NCBI RefSeq assembly: GCF_902713425.1
Contig: NC_081198.1
Coordinates: 21,559,188 to 21,623,187, forward strand
Length of the DNA stretch: 64,000 bases
From: Acipenser ruthenus
Lineage: Eukaryota > Chordata > Actinopteri > Acipenseriformes > Acipenseridae
Reading direction: 5' to 3'
Part shown: positions 49,528 through 60,500 of the stretch, piece after piece
Layout of the letters: the number at the start of each line of letters is the position of its first letter
Position numbering within the stretch: position 1 is the first letter of the stretch
Program-made: the position numbers and the translations under genes
The notes under the pieces: generated by a model
Databases searched by the model: none
Told to the model about the DNA's origin: nothing
What the model saw: the letters and a program-made list of their open reading frames with translations, nothing else

Positions 49528-52500
49528 TCATTCCATCTTCACGTCCTGAAGTCTGGCGATCCTCCACTCCGCGCAGGCCTTGTCCTTCCCGAGGGTCCGG
49601 ATGTCCAGAATTACAAAGTCCTTGATAAGAGTTTGTGCCCTTCTGGTCGTGGTGATAGTGTCTAGCTCCTGCTTGTGATAGACACAGACGTTACGGCCTT
49701 CCCACAGGATCTGCTTGACAACATTGATGACACGCCAAACGCACTTAGCTGTGCTGGTAGTGATTCCTCCCGCAGGCCCATAGAGCACAGTCTCAGCGGT
49801 CATCTTGGCCGTGTCAGCAAACCTGTTTAGGAAGACAGAGACAGAGAGCCAGACACTGCCAGCCACATCACACTCCCAGAAGATATGGGCTGGTGTTTCT
49901 CTCTTGCGGCACTTTGCATAGGGGCATGTTTCTACTTGGGCTAGTCCCCTCCTGAACATGAACGCTCGAGTGGGGAGTGCACTGTGGACGGTGTTCCATG
50001 CTATATCCTTCTGGACATTACTGAGGCAGCTGTGAGACACATTCTCCCAGATTTTTTGGCTTTGGGTGAGGGAGAAAGTAGCTACTTTTTCAATTTCCTG
50101 GGAACCGGCAAGATATTTAGTTACAGCCTTGTATTCCCAGGAGGCCAATTTTGCTTTATCTAAGCCCAATTTATATATAGTGTCCCTTAAGGTTCTATAA
50201 TACAATGGGGGGTCCCAGGAGTACGGCACGGTGTTATCAATAGTGCAGAGGCCCAAGGCCCTGAGACAGGTGGCAAAATAGAAACGATTCATGTAACATA
50301 CCTTCCTGTCCAGGGCCTGGATGTTCTTGATAGTTTGCGTGAGCCCCTGCACTCGGGTGAGCTGCACAACGTCCGGGACCCCCTTACCTCCCTTCTTGTC
50401 GGCTTTACTCAGGGTGGCTCGCTTTACCCTCTCCATCTTGCTTCCCCAGATAAAGTGGTGGATAATGTGGTCCACCACTTTTTTGGTGGTCCTGTCTGGG
50501 GGAAAGATTTTTCCTACATAAGAGAGGATGGGGAACAGTATAGACTTGGTTATTAATACTCTACCCGTCATTGTTAAGGATCTTGTGCTCCATCCGCCAA
50601 TCTTTTTACGGACCTGGTTAATGGCCGCCGTCCAGCTCTGGGCCCCCGAGCTATTGTTCTCGAAAATGAGGCCCAGAATCTTGATTTTGTCCTTTTTGAC
50701 AGGGTACATGTCCGACAGTTCCCTATCTACCTGCCAATTTTTAGACACGTAGACTTCGCTCTTGGACTTGTTAATCACTGCCCCGGTCGCCGTGCAGTAC
50801 TTCTCAAGGATATTACTAATCCGAGGTACCGACGATGTGTTGGTGCAAATGAGTGACACATCGTCCATATATGCTGTTGTTTTGACCTGGACCCCGTTGG
50901 ATCCAGGCAGCTGGAAACCAGTTATATTGGTATCCCTACGAATTGCCTGCAGGAGGGGTTCAATGCACACGACATATAGCAGTGGGGATAGTGGGCAACC
51001 CTGTCTGACCCCTGACTGGATAGATATTTTACCAGTCAGGTGCCTGTTCACCAAGACTCGGGTACTAATGTTTGTATAGATGGTTTTAACCCACCCCCTA
51101 AGTCCAGGAGCGAATTTCATCTGGTCCATCACTTTGTACATATATTCATGGCTTACCCTATCGAACGCCTTCTCCTGGTCAAGGTTGAACAGGCAGAGGG
51201 GATGGTTCCGTTCTCTAGAATAAGCCAGAATGTCCCTTGTTAACATTAAAATATCCGTGATGGACCTCCCTGGGACGCCACAAGCCTGGTCGGGGCCAAT
51301 GACCAAAGGGAGGTGTACTTGTAGCCGGAGCATCAGAGCTTTGGCTAGTATCTTGTAATCCACGCAAAGGAGGCTGATTGGGCGCCAATTCCGTAGATCT
51401 TTAACTTCCCCTTTCTTATGAAGGAGAGTAATTACACTCTCCCGCATAGAAGGGCCCAACCGCTTCTCCCTGTAGACCGCTCTGTAGACCTCCGCTAAAT
51501 GGACTTTTAGCGTGTCCCAAAAAAGATGGTAATACTCACCCGGGATGCCATCTGGACCTGGCGTCTTACCGGTGTTCATGGTCTTAACCGCCTGGGTGAG
51601 CTCCTCCAGCGTGAGTTCTGGGTCCTTCTCCTCCTCCTCCTCGTCCCGCACTGAGTCAGGCTCCAACTGGCTCAGGAACCACTCTATCAGGGTGTCATCT
51701 GTAGCTTTGATGTTATACAGGTCCCTATAGAAGTTCTCTACCACTTTTTTCACTCCCTCACTATCCTCTACTATCCTCCCCCTGCTGTCGAGCATGGAGG
51801 ACATCAAGTGCCGCTTCTCCCTCGTTTTCTGGAAGAAGAAGCGAGTACACTTTTCGTCTTCCTCCATTTTTTGCACTTTTGCATTGTGCATGACCTTTCG
51901 TTGTTCCTCCCTACAAAGCACTGAAAGATCTAGCTTGGTCTGGGCTATCTCGTCGCTTACAGGGAACCCCCGAAGCTGAAGCAGGCTCAGACGCTGGAGG
52001 GCAGCATTCAGGTGTTTATATTTGGCCCTCCTTTCTTTTGCTTTCCTCTTGCCTGCTGCTATGAAATAACCCTTAGTTCTCATTTTGACCATCTCCCACC
52101 ACTCTATAGGGGAGTTGAATAGGTCACGCAAAGTGGTCCACTCAACAAGCCTGCTCTTATAGGCTGCAGCTATGGAGGGGTCATCGAGTAAGGAGGTGTT
52201 TAATTTCCAGACCCCTGACCCCATCTGGGAGGTCTGAGGGACCTGCAATGTTACCTGCAGGAGCCTATGGTCAGAGAAGAAGACGGCCTGGGTGTCTACT
52301 GCCGTCTTCGTAAGGGAGCTGGTATGCAGGACGAGATCTATACGGAAGAAGGAGGTCCCAGATGAGCTCACCCAGGTAAAGGGAGGCACCAGGTCCTTAC
52401 CTGCATCACACAGGGAGAAATCAGATATTACGGAGGACAAAACTCTACTAGAGCGGTCGTTGCGTGGCCTGCTCCGGTCTACGTCCCTCAGAGCACAATT

Positions 52501-52971
52501 GAAGTCACCTGACACGATGACGGGTACGTTCCCCAGCAGGAGTGGACGCAGCTGTGGAAAAAATTGAACTCTTTCGTTTTGGTTAGTGGGTGCGTAGACA
52601 TTGACCAGTCTGAGGGGAGTGTTGTTGTATGTCACATCCACGCTCAGAATTCTACCAGGTTCTACCTCCCTGCTGCTGCGGGAGGTAATAAATGGGTTTT
52701 TAAACAGGATACCTACTCCGTCGGCTCTGGCTATGTTGGAGCCCGACCAGAAGGAGTCCCCCAGGGTCCAACTCTCCTTCAGGTCCCTATAATCAGGGCT
52801 TGACGAAATACCACACTCCTGCAGAAAGATGAGATCTGCTTTCAAGTTAGCTAGATAGTTTAGTACATCAAATCTTTTTTGTGTCTCCCTGATGCTCCTG
52901 ACATTAACAGACACACATATCAGGGCCATCAGGGTAGCTAACAAGAAAAGGAGTCGCTGCGTCCACCCCAT
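49528..52971 (-). CDS. LINE copy 7 ORF2: endonuclease-reverse transcriptase
   Basis: 1147 aa enzyme for target-primed reverse transcription: it would nick U2 DNA and copy LINE RNA at the nick. AP-type endonuclease: NVR 23-25, QE 51-52, VNVYAP 123-128, GDFN 155-158, FTW 198-200, RID 210-212, SDH 233-235. Reverse transcriptase: PGPDG 471-475, RPISLL 530-535, catalytic D598 in LDQEKAFD, GVRQGCPLSP 654-663, YMDD 701-704. C-terminal zinc motif C1016-x4-C1021-x7-H1029-x4-C1034. Family members usually carry YADD or FADD; all copies here have YMDD. Residues 7-20 form a hydrophobic stretch before the endonuclease core; translation might instead begin at M15. Private changes VDHIIHHF and SFFRID do not touch the motifs. 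Confidence 0.95.
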   Translation of the reverse strand: MGWTQRLLFLLATLMALICVSVNVRSIRETQKRFDVLNYLANLKADLIFLQECGISSSPDYRDLKESWTLGDSFWSGSNIARADGVGILFKNPFITSRSSREVEPGRILSVDVTYNNTPLRLVNVYAPTNQNERVQFFPQLRPLLLGNVPVIVSGDFNCALRDVDRSRPRNDRSSRVLSSVISDFSLCDAGKDLVPPFTWVSSSGTSFFRIDLVLHTSSLTKTAVDTQAVFFSDHRLLQVTLQVPQTSQMGSGVWKLNTSLLDDPSIAAAYKSRLVEWTTLRDLFNSPIEWWEMVKMRTKGYFIAAGKRKAKERRAKYKHLNAALQRLSLLQLRGFPVSDEIAQTKLDLSVLCREEQRKVMHNAKVQKMEEDEKCTRFFFQKTREKRHLMSSMLDSRGRIVEDSEGVKKVVENFYRDLYNIKATDDTLIEWFLSQLEPDSVRDEEEEEKDPELTLEELTQAVKTMNTGKTPGPDGIPGEYYHLFWDTLKVHLAEVYRAVYREKRLGPSMRESVITLLHKKGEVKDLRNWRPISLLCVDYKILAKALMLRLQVHLPLVIGPDQACGVPGRSITDILMLTRDILAYSRERNHPLCLFNLDQEKAFDRVSHEYMYKVMDQMKFAPGLRGWVKTIYTNISTRVLVNRHLTGKISIQSGVRQGCPLSPLLYVVCIEPLLQAIRRDTNITGFQLPGSNGVQVKTTAYMDDVSLICTNTSSVPRISNILEKYCTATGAVINKSKSEVYVSKNWQVDRELSDMYPVKKDKIKILGLIFENNSSGAQSWTAAINQVRKKIGGWSTRSLTMTGRVLITKSILFPILSYVGKIFPPDRTTKKVVDHIIHHFIWGSKMERVKRATLSKADKKGGKGVPDVVQLTRVQGLTQTIKNIQALDRKVCYMNRFYFATCLRALGLCTIDNTVPYSWDPPLYYRTLRDTIYKLGLDKAKLASWEYKAVTKYLAGSQEIEKVATFSLTQSQKIWENVSHSCLSNVQKDIAWNTVHSALPTRAFMFRRGLAQVETCPYAKCRKRETPAHIFWECDVAGSVWLSVSVFLNRFADTAKMTAETVLYGPAGGITTSTAKCVWRVINVVKQILWEGRNVCVYHKQELDTITTTRRAQTLIKDFVILDIRTLGKDKACAEWRIARLQDVKME

Positions 52972-52976
52972 AGCGA

Positions 52977-54923
52977 CTATGATTGGGAGGTCGGGACACT
53001 CTTCCTACTCTTAGCTCTACGCTTGCTTCGAGGGGGCTTGGGCTTATTTGCAACTCCCATCACCCCTGAGAAGGTACTCACTGCTGCCTCGTCCAAGAAG
53101 GCACCGTCTTTATATGCACAGTACGTGGAGTTGTTGGGGCTATTCAACTCCCCACAAGGTAAGTCTGGTGGAACTTGCTCAGGGCCCCTCGGAACGTGTG
53201 GGTCAGCTTTGTCCTGGGGGGGGGTTATGACAGACAGCATTCTTTGGCTGTTACCGTCTGTTGAATTGGAGCTGTTAGCAGACTTCTGGCTTACCGCGTC
53301 CAGGGGTATTCCCATGTCCTCCAGTGCTGTATCTAGGAGGACCTCTAGGGGGCCCCTGGTTTTGCCCATACAAGGGAGGGGGTCAAGGATGCTTTGGAGG
53401 GAGGCCCTTCGCTTGAAGAGGGTCATTGCTACCGAGGTACTGCTGGTCAGGGAAGGTGTTGACCCCGACCTCTCCCTCGGTGCATTAGTGAACACCTCTT
53501 CTGCGAGGTGTGCTAGGGTTTGTGCCAACGACTCGGAAGGCTGGCTGGGGATGCCCTGGCTGGCTGCTACCTGCCCACTAGGCGGCAGTGTAGCCGTCCC
53601 ACTCGCCTCCGTCTCTGCCTGCGAGGGCAAGACTGGGGACTTTGTGTGGACATTAGCTGGTTTTGGATCTATGGGGGCCACCTGCAACTTGCCGTCTTTG
53701 ATCCTGATCTTCTTTCTTTTCCCCCCCTCGTCTCTACCCTTTCTTTTCCCCACCCTCTGCTGGTTCTTCACTTCCTTCCCCTCCTTCTCACTCTCACTTT
53801 CACTGTCGCTTTCGCTTTCCTCCCCCACGGACTCAATCCTTATGGCGTCATAACGAGAGCCGAGGGGGAGTGCTGGCGCTGAGAGGGCCCTACTCAGGGG
53901 GGGGCCGCTGCTGGATCCGGGCTCCCTCCCTGCCTCGTGTTCTGCATCAGAGGAGCTACTGGAGGAGCTAGTGGAGTGGCTGTTGTACTCTCTCCCTGGG
54001 CTGGGGGAAGGGGTCCTCGTAAAACGGGACATGTCTCGGGGGCGGGGGGGTGAGGGGGGTGCTGGTGATGATGGTGGTGCTGGAGTCTGGGTCTTGGATA
54101 CTGTTGGTGGTGATGTGGACTGATCTTTGTTACTTGCTCCCTCTTCCTGCTCAGGCCTAGGCTTGTTCGTATTTGCCTTGCTGGCTCTGGCCATGTTGGC
54201 ATAGGAAGAGGGGCAGTCCTTAAACAGGTGCCCCTTCTTTCCACACAAATTGCACTGCCTCTCTTCTCTGCAGTGGCTGGTCTCGTGGGGGGCGCCGCAG
54301 TTCCTGCACTTGACTACAGTACACGCGGCCGCCAGGTGTCCTAATTCCCCACATTTCCTGCAGAGTTTTGGCATCCCATTATAGAATACCAGCCCTCTGT
54401 TGGGCCCTAACACTATGGAGTTTGGAATGTGGCGGACGCCTCCAATGCCCGATGGATCAACATTAAGGCGTACCAGCCACTTTCTGGCTCCTGTCCAAAC
54501 CCCATCTTCGTCTGTAATTTTCCTCCCTTCTGATGACACCCTCCCATAGCGGTTAAGCCATGTTGTAATATCATAGTCGCTAACAGCCTCATTGAAAAAT
54601 TGGACAGTAACAACTTTCATTTCTCTGTCTGTCAGTGCATCCACACAAAATTCTTTGTATGGAGCGAGATATTTATTCTCCCCCCAAAAGGACCACATTT
54701 CTTGTAACTTTTGGGGGTTCCTAAAACTGACCTCAAACACTTCCTTAAGCCCTGGCAATTTCACCAAACAATTCAAGTCAGAAGGGGAAAAACCCATACC
54801 CCTCTGAAGAATGGTCCGGCTGAACTCCAGTCTCGTCAGTCCTGGTTCCGTTTCATCTTGCTTGTTTCTTGTGAAGCGCACCGCATTGTGCCTCCTGGTT
54901 TCCTGGGTTGGCCGGAACGCCAT
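52977..54923 (-). CDS. LINE copy 7 ORF1: nucleic-acid-binding protein, intact (648 aa)
   Basis: Tx1-type ORF1 expected to coat LINE RNA. The N-terminal ~185 residues have no motif I can name. Three zinc knuckles follow: C188-x2-C-x4-H-x4-C201, C206-x2-C-x3-H-x4-C218, C224-x2-C-x4-H-x4-C237. Then come a P/S/T-rich linker, a serine run, an acidic block (EESESDSESESEKEG), a basic block (GKRKGRDEGGKRKK) and a basic tail (KPPRSKRRAKSRK) suited to nuclear import or RNA binding. The stop codon is 5 nt from the ORF2 start (TAG TCGCT ATG), an arrangement that could allow re-initiation. A 9-G run at 53216-53224 keeps the frame here. Confidence 0.94.
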   Translation of the reverse strand: MAFRPTQETRRHNAVRFTRNKQDETEPGLTRLEFSRTILQRGMGFSPSDLNCLVKLPGLKEVFEVSFRNPQKLQEMWSFWGENKYLAPYKEFCVDALTDREMKVVTVQFFNEAVSDYDITTWLNRYGRVSSEGRKITDEDGVWTGARKWLVRLNVDPSGIGGVRHIPNSIVLGPNRGLVFYNGMPKLCRKCGELGHLAAACTVVKCRNCGAPHETSHCREERQCNLCGKKGHLFKDCPSSYANMARASKANTNKPRPEQEEGASNKDQSTSPPTVSKTQTPAPPSSPAPPSPPRPRDMSRFTRTPSPSPGREYNSHSTSSSSSSSDAEHEAGREPGSSSGPPLSRALSAPALPLGSRYDAIRIESVGEESESDSESESEKEGKEVKNQQRVGKRKGRDEGGKRKKIRIKDGKLQVAPIDPKPANVHTKSPVLPSQAETEASGTATLPPSGQVAASQGIPSQPSESLAQTLAHLAEEVFTNAPRERSGSTPSLTSSTSVAMTLFKRRASLQSILDPLPCMGKTRGPLEVLLDTALEDMGIPLDAVSQKSANSSNSTDGNSQRMLSVITPPQDKADPHVPRGPEQVPPDLPCGELNSPNNSTYCAYKDGAFLDEAAVSTFSGVMGVANKPKPPRSKRRAKSRKSVPTSQS

Positions 54924-55771
54924 CCTTCAGCTGGCTCCTCCGATTGGGGTGGGAGAAGCCTCTGGACGTCCGGGTTGTCTCTCTCTACGGAAAAGAGACA
55001 ACGTAAGCAGCAAATCTGGGCAGTTGAAGGAACTATTACTTTAGTCCCTGAGGAGATGGTCGCCTCGCAAGAGGGACCCCCTCCCCAGGTGAACGGTGTC
55101 CTTCCCTGGCGGAGTAGGGGGCGCTGCTTGGCACCGAGACCACGTAGGAAGAATCGTGGCTGTGACGCCTCCTCGGGGTCCGGGGCCGCCCTCTGCTCCT
55201 CCCAGATGGCGCCCTCTGCTGGGCGCCTGCTGCTCTCTCGGTCTGGATCTCGATTACAATCAAGGGCTGGGGATGAGGTCGTCTAGGTCATCAAAGGGTC
55301 CTCAAAGGTCGTCTGGATGGTAGGTCCTCCTTCTCTCTAACTCCAGGAACGTCTGGAAAAGCCGGAACCGCCTGAAAAAGAAAAAAACGGGAACCGCCTG
55401 AAAAAGAAAAAACTGCTCTCAACAGTCAACAAAATCTTGAAAGACCCTCGGCCTGGATTGGGCAAGCCAAAACCAGACTGAGCATTAGTCTTCCAAAAAG
55501 TTGCCGAGCTGAAGAAAGCCAGTCAAAAATAAAAAAAATTCTGTTCCTCCTCACCCGAACAAACCTCTCACAGACCCTCGGAGGGAGCGGGCAATGCCAC
55601 TACCCTCTAAGCCTTAGTCTTAGAAAGATTTATTCGAACTGAAGAGAAGCCAGAGTATATGGCTGGCTAAGAAGGACCTGGCATAGGGACATGTTCCACC
55701 ACACTTGTCTGGTTAGCTGCATGCTCCCAGGAAACAAACTGCTGCTGTCTACATCATCACCACATGTGAAT

Positions 55772-55847
55772 AAAAGAAAGAAAGACAGCAAGAAAGAAAG
55801 AGAGAAAGAAAGAGAAAGAAAGAAAGAGAGAAAGAAAAAAAAAGAAG
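55772..55847. repeat. Polypurine microsatellite, U2 spacer 15
   Basis: Short allele in the promoter-less spacer upstream (in sense) of LINE copy 7. The allele matches those beside copies 0/1 and 8. Confidence 0.95.
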
Positions 55848-55929
55848 TAAAACGGCGGGAAAACTTGCATCAACACTGGCACTCTCCCTCCAGCAGGGGT
55901 AGACAAAATGCTCACAGGAGAGATCCAGA

Positions 55930-55945
55930 TCTGACTTTGACCAAC
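55930..55945 (-). terminator. snRNA 3' box of U2 gene i
   Basis: Same 16-nt box, 10 nt past the U2 end. Confidence 0.8.
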
Positions 55946-55955
55946 GTTAGAGAAA

Positions 55956-56144
55956 GGTGTGCACCGTTCCCAGAGGTACTGCAATACCGGGCCGATGCGT
56001 GGAGTGGACGGAGCAAGCCCCTGTTCCATCTCCCGATTCCAAAAATCAATTTAATATATGGTCCCCTGATAGGGGACGTATCAGATATTAAACTGATAAG
56101 AACAGATACTACACTTGATCTTAGCCAAAAGGCCGAGAAGCGAT
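55956..56144 (-). ncRNA. RNU2: U2 snRNA gene i, complete, one change
   Basis: 189 nt with T for C at nt 173 (55972) in stem-loop IV. It lies between LINE copies 7 and 8. The promoter PSE carries two changes, so expression is less certain than for b, c, e and h. Confidence 0.95.
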
Positions 56145-56193
56145 GGCGACTTGGCCCTTGCCCGGGGCCCCCCAGCCCGGACGGCACAGGGGG

Positions 56194-56400
56194 ATTCATT
56201 GGTGGGTGCAAAATTCCAAGCACAAGCAGACCCCCAAAAAACGGGCTGCTGCTTCCAGAGGGGAAATGTGCAATTTAAGCAGGAGGAAACAAAACAAAGC
56301 AAAAACACACACATAACACCAAAAACAAAACATAAACTGGCGGAGTGCGTCTTACAAATAGTCATGCCAAGCTGCTATGCTGTGCAAGGTGCCTTGGGTA
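56194..56400 (-). promoter_or_regulatory. Promoter of U2 gene i, altered PSE
   Basis: PSE position 56194-56209 reads GCACCCACCAATGAAT, two changes in the TTTGAAT half. Octamer-like 56352-56359 and SPH-like 56383-56400 are unchanged. Confidence 0.72.
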
Positions 56401-56536
56401 ACTACAACTGTGCCTCGCTGGCTGGCTGGCTTGCTAAGAAGGTCCTGGCATAGGGACATGTTCCACCACACTTGTCTGGTTAGCTGCATGCTCCCAGGAA
56501 ACAACCTGCTGCTGTCTACATCATCACCACATGTGA

Positions 56537-56631
56537 ATAAAAGAAAGAAAGACAGCAAGAAAGAAAGAGAGAAAGAAAGAGAGAAAGAGAGAAAGAAAGA
56601 GAGAAAGAAAGAAAGAGAGAAAGAAAAAAAA
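56537..56631. repeat. Polypurine microsatellite, U2 spacer 16
   Basis: GAAA/GAGA tract between U2 gene i and the U2 fragment carrying LINE copy 8. Confidence 0.95.
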
Positions 56632-56744
56632 AGAAGTAAAACGGCGGGAAAACTTGCATCAACACTGGCACTCTCCCTCCAGCAGGGGTAGACAAAATGC
56701 TCACAGGAGAGATCCAGATCTGACTTTGACCAACGTTAGAGAAA

Positions 56745-56880
56745 GGTGTGCACCGTTCCCGGAGGTACTGCAATACCGGGCCGATGCGTGGAGTGGACGG
56801 AGCAAGCCCCTGTTCCATCTCCCGATTCCAAAAATCAATTTAATATATGGTCCCCTGATAGCGGACGTATCAGATATTAA
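56745..56880 (-). ncRNA. RNU2: U2 snRNA 3' fragment (nt 54-189), cut by LINE copy 8
   Basis: U2 3' domain with one change in the stem IIb region (gatagcggacg for gataggggacg). 3' box at 56719-56734. Confidence 0.95.
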
Positions 56881-57521
56881 TACTCTTTTATTGAGATTTT
56901 ACATTTTTTACATTTACACCCATTCGTTTTTTCATTCATTTTACATTTCTTTTAAAGATGACATTCATGCATACAGACATACATTTTGTTTTAAAAGCAT
57001 TTAAAACACATTTAAAAACACCAAGACAATTGTGCTTTGTACATGGTTAAAACAGACACAGATTAAAATCAACATGAAAAAAACCTGTGCTGTTTTAAAA
57101 GTGACTGGAAAAAAAGAACCATCTATAAAAAACCAGTGCTTGTGAGGGCCGGGGAGTGCTCTCTAAAAAAGTGAACATAAACCTAGATCTAAAACAGGGA
57201 CAGGGGAAAAGGGACAGTGTATAGAACAGTGAGTTAAAATTCTAAAATTTTAAAACACTTAAAATGTAACTTTTAATAGTTTACATTAAAAATCTTAAAG
57301 ATACATAAAACAAAACAAAACAAAATCAAATAAAACATTCAACGTAAATCAAATAAAAGTCAATAAAACTGAAACAAAAAGACTACATAAAACCAGGGCA
57401 CCGTTGAAAAAACGGTCATGCCAGCTAAAAAGGGCGGAATGCTGGCATGACAAAATAAATAAAAGGCTTAGCGGTGCCCCGTAGTCCCGCTCCTAGGAGC
57501 TAGCGGTTCCAGTTTTTTCCT

Positions 57522-60500
57522 TTATTCCATCTTCACGTCCTGAAGTCCGGCGATCCTCCACTCCGCGCAGGCCTTGTCCTTCCCGAGGGTCCGGATGTCC
57601 AGAATTACAAAGTCCTTGATAAGAGTTTGTGCCCTTCTGGTCGTGGTGATAGTGTCTAGCTCCTGCTTGTGATAGACACAGACGTTACGGCCTTCCCACA
57701 GGATCTGCTTGACAACATTGATGACACGCCAAACGCACTTAGCTGTGCTGGTATCGATTCCTCCCGCAGGCCCATAGAGCACAGTCTCAGCGGTCATCTT
57801 GGCCGTGTCAGCAAACCTGTTTAGGAAGACAGAGACAGAGAGCCAGACACTGCCAGCCACATCACACTCCCAGAAGATATGGGCTGGTGTTTCTCTCTTG
57901 CGGCACTTTGCATAGGGGCATGTTTCTACTTGGGCTAGTCCCCTCCTGAACATGAACGCTCGAGTGGGGAATGCACTGTGGACGGTGTTCCATGCTATAT
58001 CCTTCTGGACATTACTGAGGCAGCTGTGAGACACATTCTCCCAGATTTTTTGGCTTTGGGTGAGGGAGAAAGTAGCTACTTTTTCAATTTCCTGGGAAGC
58101 GGCAAGATATTTAGTTACAGCCTTGTATTCCCAGGAGGCCAATTTTGCTTTATCTAAGCCCAATTTATATATAGTGTCCCTTAAGGTTCTATAATACAAT
58201 GGGGGGTCCCAGGAGTACGGCACGGTGTTATCAATAGTGCAGAGGCCCAAGGCCCTGAGACAGGTGGCAAAATAGAAACGATTCATGTAACATACCTTCC
58301 TGTCCAGGGCCTGGATGTTCTTGATAGTTTGCGTGAGCCCCTGCACTCGGGTGAGCTGCACAACGTCCGGGACCCCCTTACCTCCCTTCTTGTCGGCTTT
58401 ACTCAGGGTGGCTCGCTTTACCCTCTCCATCTTGCTGCCCCAGATAAAGCGGTGGATAATGCGGTCCACCACTTTTTTGGTGGTCCTGTCTGGGGGAAAG
58501 ATTTTTCCTACATAAGAGAGGATGGGGAACAGTATAGACTTGGTTATTAATACTCTACCCGTCATTGTTAAGGATCTTGTGCTCCATCCGCCAATCTTTT
58601 TACGGACCTGGTTAATGGCCGCCGTCCAGCTCTGGGCCCCCGAGCTATTGTTCTCGAAAATGAGGCCCAGAATCTTGATTTTGTCCTTTTTGACAGGGTA
58701 CATGTCCGACAGTTCCCTATCTACCTGCCAATTTTTAGACACGTAGACTTCGCTCTTGGACTTATTAATCACTGCCCCGGTCGCCGTGCAGTACTTCTCA
58801 AGGATATTACTAATCCGAGGTACCGACGATGTGTTGGTGCAAATGAGTGACACATCGTCCATATATGCTGTTGTTTTGACCTGGACCCCGTTGGATCCAG
58901 GCAGCTGGAAACCAGTTATATTGGTATCCCTACGAATTGCCTGCAGGAGGGGTTCAATGCACACGACATATAGCAGTGGGGATAGTGGGCAACCCTGTCT
59001 GACCCCTGACTGGATAGATATTTTACCAGTCAGGTACCTGTTCACCAAGACTCGGGTACTAATGTTTGTATATATGGTTTTAACCCACTCCCTAAGTCCA
59101 GGAGCGAATTTCATCTGGTCCATCACTTTGTACATATATTCATGGCTTACCCTATCGAACGCCTTCTCCTGGTCAAGGTTGAACAGGCAGAGGGGATGTT
59201 TCCGTTCTCTAGAATAAGCCAGAATGTCCCTTGTTAACATTAAAATATCCGTGATGGACCTCCCTGGGACGCCACAAGCCTGGTCGGGGCCAATGACCAA
59301 AGGGAGGTGTACTTGTAGCCGGAGCATCAGAGCTTTGGCTAGTATCTTGTAATCCACGCAAAGGAGGCTGATTGGGCGCCAATTCCGTAGATCTTTAACT
59401 TCCCCTTTCTTATGAAGGAGAGTAATTACACTCTCCCGCATAGAAGGGCCCAACCGCTTCTCCCTGTAGACCGCTCTGTAGACCTCCGCTAAATGGACTT
59501 TTAGCATGTCCCAAAAAAGATGGTAATACTCACCCGGGATGCCATCTGGACCTGGCGTCTTACCGGTGTTCATGGTCTTAACCGCCTGGGTGAGCTCCTC
59601 CAGCGTGAGTTCTGGGTCCTTCTCCTCCTCCTCGTCGTCCCGCACTGAGTCAGGCTCCAACTGGCTCAGGAACCACTCTATCAGGGTGTCATCTGTAGCT
59701 TTGATGTTATATAGGTCCCTATAGAAATTCTCTACCACTTTTTTCACTCCCTCACTATCCTCTACTATCCTCCCCCTGCTGTCGAGCATGGAGGACATCA
59801 AGTGCCGCTTCTCCCTCGTTTTCTGGAAGAAGAAGCGAGTACACTTTTCGTCTTCCTCCATTTTTTGCACTTTTGCATTGTGCATGACCTTTCGTTGTTC
59901 CTCCCTACAAAGCACTGAAAGATCTAGCTTGGTCTGGGCTATCTCGTCGCTTACAGGGAACCCCCGAAGCTGAAGCAGGCTCAGATGCTGGAGGGCAGCA
60001 TTCAGGTGTTTATATTTGGCCCTCCTTTCTTTTGCTTTCCTCTTGCCTGCTGCTATGAAATAACCCTTAGTTCTGATTTTGACCATCTCCCATCACTCTA
60101 TAGGGGAGTTGAATAGGTCACGCAAAGTGGTCCACTCAACAAGCCTGCTCTTATAGGCTGCAGCTATGGAGGGGTCATCGAGTAAGGAGGTGTTTAATTT
60201 CCAAACCCCTGACCCCATCTGGGAGGTCTGAGGGACCTGCAATGTTACCTGCAGGAGCCTATGGTCAGAGAAGAAGATGGCCTGGGTGTCTACTGCTGTC
60301 TTCGTAAGGGAGCTGGTATGCAGGACGAGATCTATACGGAAGAAGGAGGTCCCAGATGAGCTCACCCAGGTAAAGGGAGGCACCAGGTCCTTACCTGCAT
60401 CACACAGGGAGAAATCAGATATTACGGAGGACAAAACTCTACTAGAGCGGTCGTTGCGTGGCCTGCTCCGGTCTACGTCCCTCAGAGCACAATTGAAGTC

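Larger units (their letters stand above)
48881..55660 (-). mobile_element. Keno-like LINE, copy 7, full length, both ORFs open
   Basis: Reference copy, 6780 bp. 5' UTR 54924-55660 with two ~120-bp repeats (inner about 55411-55530, outer about 55539-55660), ORF1 52977-54923, 5-nt gap, ORF2 49528-52971, 3' UTR 48881-49527 with hairpins. It ends on U2 nt 54 without a poly(A) tail, and the 5' end has the shared spacer junction. No broken motif was seen, so it may be active, but it has the promoter-less U2 context common to the full-length copies. Confidence 0.95.
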
